Assembly (NCBI GenBank): GCA_003552765.1
Contig: PUOI01000428.1
Location: forward strand, 1 to 11,179
Direction of reading: 5' to 3'
Source of the DNA: Candidatus Hydrogenedentota bacterium
GTDB taxonomy: Bacteria > Hydrogenedentota > Hydrogenedentia > Hydrogenedentales > SLHB01
Length of the DNA stretch: 11,179 nucleotides
Notes under the pieces: generated by a model
Told to the model about the DNA's origin: nothing
Databases searched by the model: none
What the model saw: only the letters and a program-made list of their open reading frames with translations
In this document: one piece after another, positions 6,209 to 11,179 of the stretch
Numbering within the stretch: position 1 is the first letter of the stretch
How the letters are laid out: every line of letters begins with the position of its first letter
Made by a program: the position numbers and the translations under genes

Positions 6209-7492
6209 ATGAAGACAACTCGCGCAATCCTTCTCGCTCTTGCCATATCCATGCTGTCAGTGGGTTGCGCCACGGTAGCGCCGCAGCCTCTGGATACGAC
6301 AGCGCCTCCCGAGCCTCAAACGTTGCCTGATCCGCTCGCCCTGGATGAGGCCGTGGCCGCCGCGTTGAGGCAAGATGGCCGGCTTCACGCGGCGCGGACG
6401 GCGGTTCCGGAGGACTATTGGGATGCGGTCCGCACGGCGGCGGGGGAACATTGGGCCTTCGACCCCCTTGACGGTCCACTTGACTATATGGTTTTGCTTA
6501 GCGGCCATCTTGATCGGTGGACCGGAGCGGATGCCAATGGGTTAGCGCAGCCCGCTTTGACGGAGTCGCAACGGGAATTGATAGCGCTTGCCGCTTTGGA
6601 CAGACAACAGGCGGTAACGCGGGATGTCCGGCTCGCTTTTGCGGAGGCCGCGGGCTACAACCGGCTGGAGGCTCTTCATCGGGAACGGGTCGAGCTGTTG
6701 GAGGAGCTGGAAGAGATTATGCGCCAAGAGCGGGCGCGTGGCGATCGCGGCCACCTCGGCGTGATCGAGGCTAATCAAGCGCTGAGGGCGGCTCAGGGGA
6801 AGCCGGCTGATGCGGCCTTTTCGCGCCAACAGGCCTTGGATAGACTAAAGCGCTACCTCGCTCGCCCCACCGGCAGTCCGTTGGCGATAAGGGATTCGCC
6901 TGAAGAACTGGGTCATTTGGAGGACGCGTTTGGCGAAGACGAGATTGAACTTGGGCCAGTGGGCCGTGCTGAATTGGCCGTGGCCGCCGTTCGCGCCATG
7001 GAGAAGGGCACAGCGTTGGCCGTGGCCGACGTATCGTGGCAAGCAGAGGAAGATACCGGCCCAACGCTTTTGGGGCTGGAGGACGACCTTACCCCTGAAG
7101 GCCCCACCGTCACGGTTACCCTGCTTGTCCCGGCTGATACGGAAGGCACGGCGGAGTGGCGCGCCTGGGCCGAGACGTTGGCTATGCTGCAGGCGCAAGC
7201 CCTCGTGGAGATTCATCATGCGGCGAAAGACTGCCGTCAGGCCTGGGATCGGCTCCACGTAGGGCTGCCCGAACAACTCGAACGGGCCGAATCGGCGTTG
7301 GAAATCATTAGAAACATGCGCGAAGCCGGGGCGGCCAGGGAAGCCGATGTGCTGGCGGCTCAGGGCCAGGTAGTGTCCGCGCGCATTGCCTTTGAAGAAG
7401 CCCGGCTAACCTTCAGGCGGAGTCAAGCTGAGTTGACCGCTGCACTAGGACAAGCCCCCCTACCGCCGCTGATCGCGAATGAGAGCGGTTGA
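6209..7492 (+). CDS. TolC-like outer membrane efflux family lipoprotein
   Basis: The 427-residue product has a lipoprotein signal: Lys2 and Arg5, a hydrophobic stretch at residues 6-18 and a lipobox ending VGC (Cys20). A Pro-rich linker follows (about 24-43). ALDEAVAAALRQDGRLHAAR (44-63) matches the opening repeat of outer membrane efflux (TolC/OMF) proteins. Two long coiled-coil regions follow. One is about 135-217 (RDVRLAFAEAAGYNRLEAL ... LDRLKRYL). The other is about 315-415, in which GAAREADVLAAQGQVVSAR corresponds to the family's G-x-x-x-x-x-D-V-L-x-A-Q pattern. A short beta-like segment TVTVTLLVP (300-308) sits where these proteins usually have a barrel strand. The family serves as the outer-membrane exit duct of efflux pumps and type I secretion. 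No inner-membrane pump or adaptor gene is present, so its partner is unknown. The ATG at 6209 gives the complete lipoprotein signal; in-frame ATGs at 6179 and 6191 would add 10 or 6 residues before it. None has a strong ribosome binding site. Confidence 0.72.
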   Translation: MKTTRAILLALAISMLSVGCATVAPQPLDTTAPPEPQTLPDPLALDEAVAAALRQDGRLHAARTAVPEDYWDAVRTAAGEHWAFDPLDGPLDYMVLLSGHLDRWTGADANGLAQPALTESQRELIALAALDRQQAVTRDVRLAFAEAAGYNRLEALHRERVELLEELEEIMRQERARGDRGHLGVIEANQALRAAQGKPADAAFSRQQALDRLKRYLARPTGSPLAIRDSPEELGHLEDAFGEDEIELGPVGRAELAVAAVRAMEKGTALAVADVSWQAEEDTGPTLLGLEDDLTPEGPTVTVTLLVPADTEGTAEWRAWAETLAMLQAQALVEIHHAAKDCRQAWDRLHVGLPEQLERAESALEIIRNMREAGAAREADVLAAQGQVVSARIAFEEARLTFRRSQAELTAALGQAPLPPLIANESG

Positions 7493-7517
7493 CTGGCTGT
7501 GGGCAACGTGCTAGCAT
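7489..7517 (+). promoter_or_regulatory. Sigma70-type promoter of the metY-metXW operon
   Basis: TTGACT (7489-7494, five of six) and TAGCAT (7512-7517, four of six) are spaced by an ideal 17 bases. The -35 element overlaps the stop codon of the upstream TolC-like gene. Transcription would start near 7524, leaving a leader of about 245 nt before metY. This is the best promoter match in the window. Confidence 0.6.
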
Positions 7518-7549
7518 TTCCAAAAGCTCAACGCAATTCGGGAGTGTCA

Positions 7550-7578
7550 CCCCATGCGGCTGGCGACGGCGCATGGGG
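7550..7578 (+). promoter_or_regulatory. Leader hairpin upstream of metY
   Basis: CCCCATGCG (7550-7558) pairs perfectly with CGCATGGGG (7570-7578) around an 11-base loop. The sequence GAGTGTTTTATG follows. It could be a weak terminator for the upstream gene, because TTTT at 7584-7587 lies only five bases past the stem. It could equally be a regulatory hairpin of the methionine operon, since it lies downstream of the candidate promoter and its 3' arm contains the GGGGGAG ribosome-binding-like sequence of the small ORF at 7588. No known SAM- or SAH-riboswitch consensus was recognised. Confidence 0.5.
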
Positions 7579-7587
7579 GAGTGTTTT

Positions 7588-9071
<1,484 letters not shown>

Positions 9072-9094
9072 CGGGCGCGCTCATTCGTTGGCGC

Positions 9095-9117
9095 GGTGGC
9101 GCGTGGGACGCGCCGCC
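9095..9117 (+). promoter_or_regulatory. Strong intergenic hairpin between metY and metXW
   Basis: GGTGGCGCGT (9095-9104) pairs with ACGCGCCGCC (9108-9117) as a 10-bp stem with one G-U pair and a GGG loop. No T-tract follows, so it is not an ordinary terminator. It may tune the metY/metXW ratio by RNA processing, 3'-end protection or partial attenuation. It could also be another GC-rich palindrome of the sort seen at 1635-1816. Confidence 0.5.
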
Positions 9118-9149
9118 GGCTCAACCTCTTATCACAACATGCGGGACTT

Positions 9150-11003
9150 ATGACGGATCACGGTTCAGTTGGCATAGTCGAGACCCACTACTTCACCTTT
9201 GCGCAACCCCCAGGCAAGTTGGAGCTGGAGTGCGGCGAGACTTTGGGGCCCATCACGCTGGCCTACGAGACCTATGGGACGCTCAACGCGGACCGCTCGA
9301 ACGCCGTGCTGCTGCTCCACGCCCTTTCCGGCAATGCCCACGCCGCCGGGTACCACTCCTCCTCCGATAGCAAACCAGGCTGGTGGGATGCGCTCATCGG
9401 ACCGGGCCGGGCGTTCGACACCAACAAGTATTTCATCATTTGCTCTAATGTTCTCGGCGGATGTAGCGGTTCGACCGGCCCGTCCTCCATCAATCCGGAA
9501 ACTGGCCAGCCGTATGCCCTGTCCTTTCCGATCATAACCATCGGCGACATGGTCCGGGCGCAACGCCGCCTCATTGACCACCTCGGCATCGACAAGCTGC
9601 TCTGCGTGGCGGGCGGGTCCATGGGCGGCATGCAGGGCTTGGAATGGGTCACGCGCTATCCGGAGCGGGTGGGCTCCGCCATGCTCATCGCCACCACGCC
9701 CCGGCAGGGCGCGCAAGCCATCGCCTTTGACGCCGTCGGCCGGCACGCCATCCAAGCCGACCCCAACTTCCGGGTTGGCGAGTACTATGACAAGGAACCG
9801 CCCCGGACTGGCCTTTCCATCGCGCGCATGCTCGCCCATATCACGTATCTCTCCGACCAGTCCATGCGCATGAAGTTCGGCCGCACCCTCCGGACCACCA
9901 ACGCTTATCGCTACGACTTCACAAGCGAGTTCAGCGTGGAGACGTACTTGGACTACCAAGGCGAACAGTTCGTCAACCGCTTCGACGCCAACAGTTACCT
10001 GTACATCACCAAGGCCATTGATTACTTCGATATTACGGCGGCCAGCAACTCCATCGACGAAGCCATGACCGAGGTCAAGAGCAAGACGATGATCCTGTCG
10101 TACTCCTCGGACTGGCTGTACCCGCCGTATCAATCCGAGCAGATGGTTTACGCCCTGATGCGTAAAGAGGGCGACGTAACCTATTGCAACGTGCAGTCCG
10201 ACTACGGCCACGACGCCTTCCTGCTCGAAGTCGGCGTGATGAGCAAACTGGTGAGCGGCTTTCTGGAACACGCGATGCATCCCGACAAGGTGCGCACGCC
10301 ATATCAGCCGGAGCGTATGGATTCCGAGGCCGACCCCGGGCCGCCGTCCGTGCACACCCGGAGCATCTATGAGAGCCACCGCGTGGACTACGACATGATC
10401 GTGGACCTCGTGGACGAGGAAAGCCGCGTGCTCGATATCGGGTGCGGAGACGGGGAGCTGCTGCACAAGCTGATGTCGCAAAAGCGCGTGGACGGCATGG
10501 GGCTGGAGCTGTCCCAGGGCAACGTCATCTCGTGTGTGCGCCGGGGCATTCCCGTCGTGCAGGCCGACGTCGATAAGGGGCTCACGGCCCTGCCGGACAA
10601 TAGCTACGATTACGTCATCCTCAGCATGACCCTGCAAGTCATCCGCAAACCCCAGCTGGTCCTGACCGAGATGCTCCGCGTCGGGAGGCGCTGCATCGTG
10701 AGTATCCCCAACTTTGGGTACTGGAAAGTGCGCGCGAAGGTGCTCGCTCAAGGCAAGGCGCCCGTTACCCGCACATTGCCCTACGAGTGGCACATGAACC
10801 CAAACCGCAACTACATCTCCATCAACGACTTCCTCGAGTTCTGCCGCACCCACAACACGGCCATCGAAAATGCCCTGTACCTAACCCCCCGTGGCGCCAC
10901 CTCCACCACCAAACTCTGGCCCAACCTCCTCGCCGAGGAGGCTGTCTTCGTACTCAGCTCCAACGAACCTCCTCTGCTGGGCGAAACAGTAGAAGAAGCG
11001 TGA
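9150..11003 (+). CDS. metX: Homoserine O-acetyltransferase fused to MetW (MetX-MetW)
   Basis: This is a single 617-residue protein. Residues 1 to about 380 are MetX, an alpha/beta hydrolase-fold acyltransferase that activates homoserine, probably with acetyl-CoA, to O-acetylhomoserine. The motifs are LAYETYGTLN (38-47), NVLGGCSGSTGPSS (100-113) and AGGSMGGMQGLEW (154-166) with nucleophile Ser157. The triad is completed by Asp321 (SSDWLYPP) and His354 (YGHDAF). After an acidic/proline linker (about 385-402), residues 405-605 are MetW, a methyltransferase-fold protein with VLDIGCGDGEL (427-437), the LPDNSYDYVILSMTLQ block (481-496) and SIPNFGYWKVR (518-528). MetW is encoded next to metX in many proteobacteria and supports MetX activity there. 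Acetyl rather than succinyl specificity is inferred from the neighbouring metY. The ATG at 9150 is chosen because the MetX homology begins just after it; an upstream GTG at 9096 would add 18 Arg-rich residues and lies within the intergenic hairpin. Only a weak CGGGA precedes 9150. An intrinsic terminator follows. Confidence 0.95.
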   Translation: MTDHGSVGIVETHYFTFAQPPGKLELECGETLGPITLAYETYGTLNADRSNAVLLLHALSGNAHAAGYHSSSDSKPGWWDALIGPGRAFDTNKYFIICSNVLGGCSGSTGPSSINPETGQPYALSFPIITIGDMVRAQRRLIDHLGIDKLLCVAGGSMGGMQGLEWVTRYPERVGSAMLIATTPRQGAQAIAFDAVGRHAIQADPNFRVGEYYDKEPPRTGLSIARMLAHITYLSDQSMRMKFGRTLRTTNAYRYDFTSEFSVETYLDYQGEQFVNRFDANSYLYITKAIDYFDITAASNSIDEAMTEVKSKTMILSYSSDWLYPPYQSEQMVYALMRKEGDVTYCNVQSDYGHDAFLLEVGVMSKLVSGFLEHAMHPDKVRTPYQPERMDSEADPGPPSVHTRSIYESHRVDYDMIVDLVDEESRVLDIGCGDGELLHKLMSQKRVDGMGLELSQGNVISCVRRGIPVVQADVDKGLTALPDNSYDYVILSMTLQVIRKPQLVLTEMLRVGRRCIVSIPNFGYWKVRAKVLAQGKAPVTRTLPYEWHMNPNRNYISINDFLEFCRTHNTAIENALYLTPRGATSTTKLWPNLLAEEAVFVLSSNEPPLLGETVEEA

Positions 11004-11065
11004 GGGGACACTCACCGCCCAGCCGCGCCGTTCACTCCCGCAACCGTAGCACATCGGACATCGCC

Positions 11066-11098
11066 AACACCCTGATCCAGAAGGATCGGGGTGTTTTT
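11066..11098 (+). terminator. Intrinsic terminator of the metY-metXW operon
   Basis: CACCCTGATCC (11068-11078) pairs with GGATCGGGGTG (11083-11093) around an AGAA loop, with one T-G pair. The stem can extend by two A-T pairs, and it is followed by TTTTT (11094-11098). It lies about 60 bases after the metXW stop codon. Confidence 0.88.
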
Positions 11099-11103
11099 GT
11101 GTG

Positions 11104-11179
11104 TTCTCACTAGGTGCCCCTTCAGCCTTTAAGTTGTGGGTAGCCCTTATTCTTGGCGATGAGGTGGCACGGGCTTCCA
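11104..11179. other. Right edge, no feature seen
   Basis: The last 76 bases after the terminator contain no recognisable gene start, RNA or repeat. A neighbouring gene may begin beyond the window. Confidence 0.5.

Noticed and set aside
9165..10853. 562-codon open frame on the minus strand opposite metXW
   Set aside because: It is a His/Val/Gly-rich composition shadow of a clearly conserved gene, with no signal, motif or ribosome site of its own.

Overview
The window is a GC-rich bacterial chromosome fragment, probably from a Gram-negative environmental lineage of the planctomycete / Hydrogenedentes type. That assignment is inferred from gene content: a Tat-exported Gfo/Idh/MocA oxidoreductase, a large exported acetyl-xylan-esterase-like hydrolase, a lipoprotein of the TolC class and a fused MetX-MetW protein. 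No rRNA or other phylogenetic marker is present to settle it. No phage, insertion sequence, CRISPR array or plasmid function is visible.

The left half (1-5655) is read on the minus strand. From right to left it holds a Tat-signal Gfo/Idh/MocA oxidoreductase (5655-4354), an exported alpha/beta hydrolase with a degenerate second hydrolase-like half (4147-2069) ending at a hairpin terminator, and a 481-base gene-free stretch with GC-rich palindromic repeats. It then continues with UDP-glucose 6-dehydrogenase (1587-280) and the first 79 codons of a membrane protein running off the left edge. The two exported enzymes look like carbohydrate metabolism. The UDP-glucose dehydrogenase followed closely by a membrane protein suggests surface polysaccharide synthesis.

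The right half (5843-11003) is read on the plus strand. A tRNA-Ser(GCU) with its own promoter and a T-rich tail comes first, then an orphan TolC-like outer-membrane lipoprotein (6209-7492). A methionine operon follows: a good sigma70-type promoter overlapping the TolC-like stop codon, a structured leader of about 245 nt, metY (O-acetylhomoserine sulfhydrylase), a strong intergenic hairpin, and one ORF fusing homoserine O-acetyltransferase (MetX) to MetW. A textbook intrinsic terminator closes the operon. Together MetX and MetY make homocysteine directly from homoserine, acetyl-CoA and sulfide.

The most interesting points are the metX-metW fusion; the metY leader, whose hairpin buries the ribosome binding site of a 28-codon ORF that ends in an ATGA overlap; the internal duplication in the esterase; and the palindromic repeat pair at 1635-1816, which shows a compensatory base-pair change.
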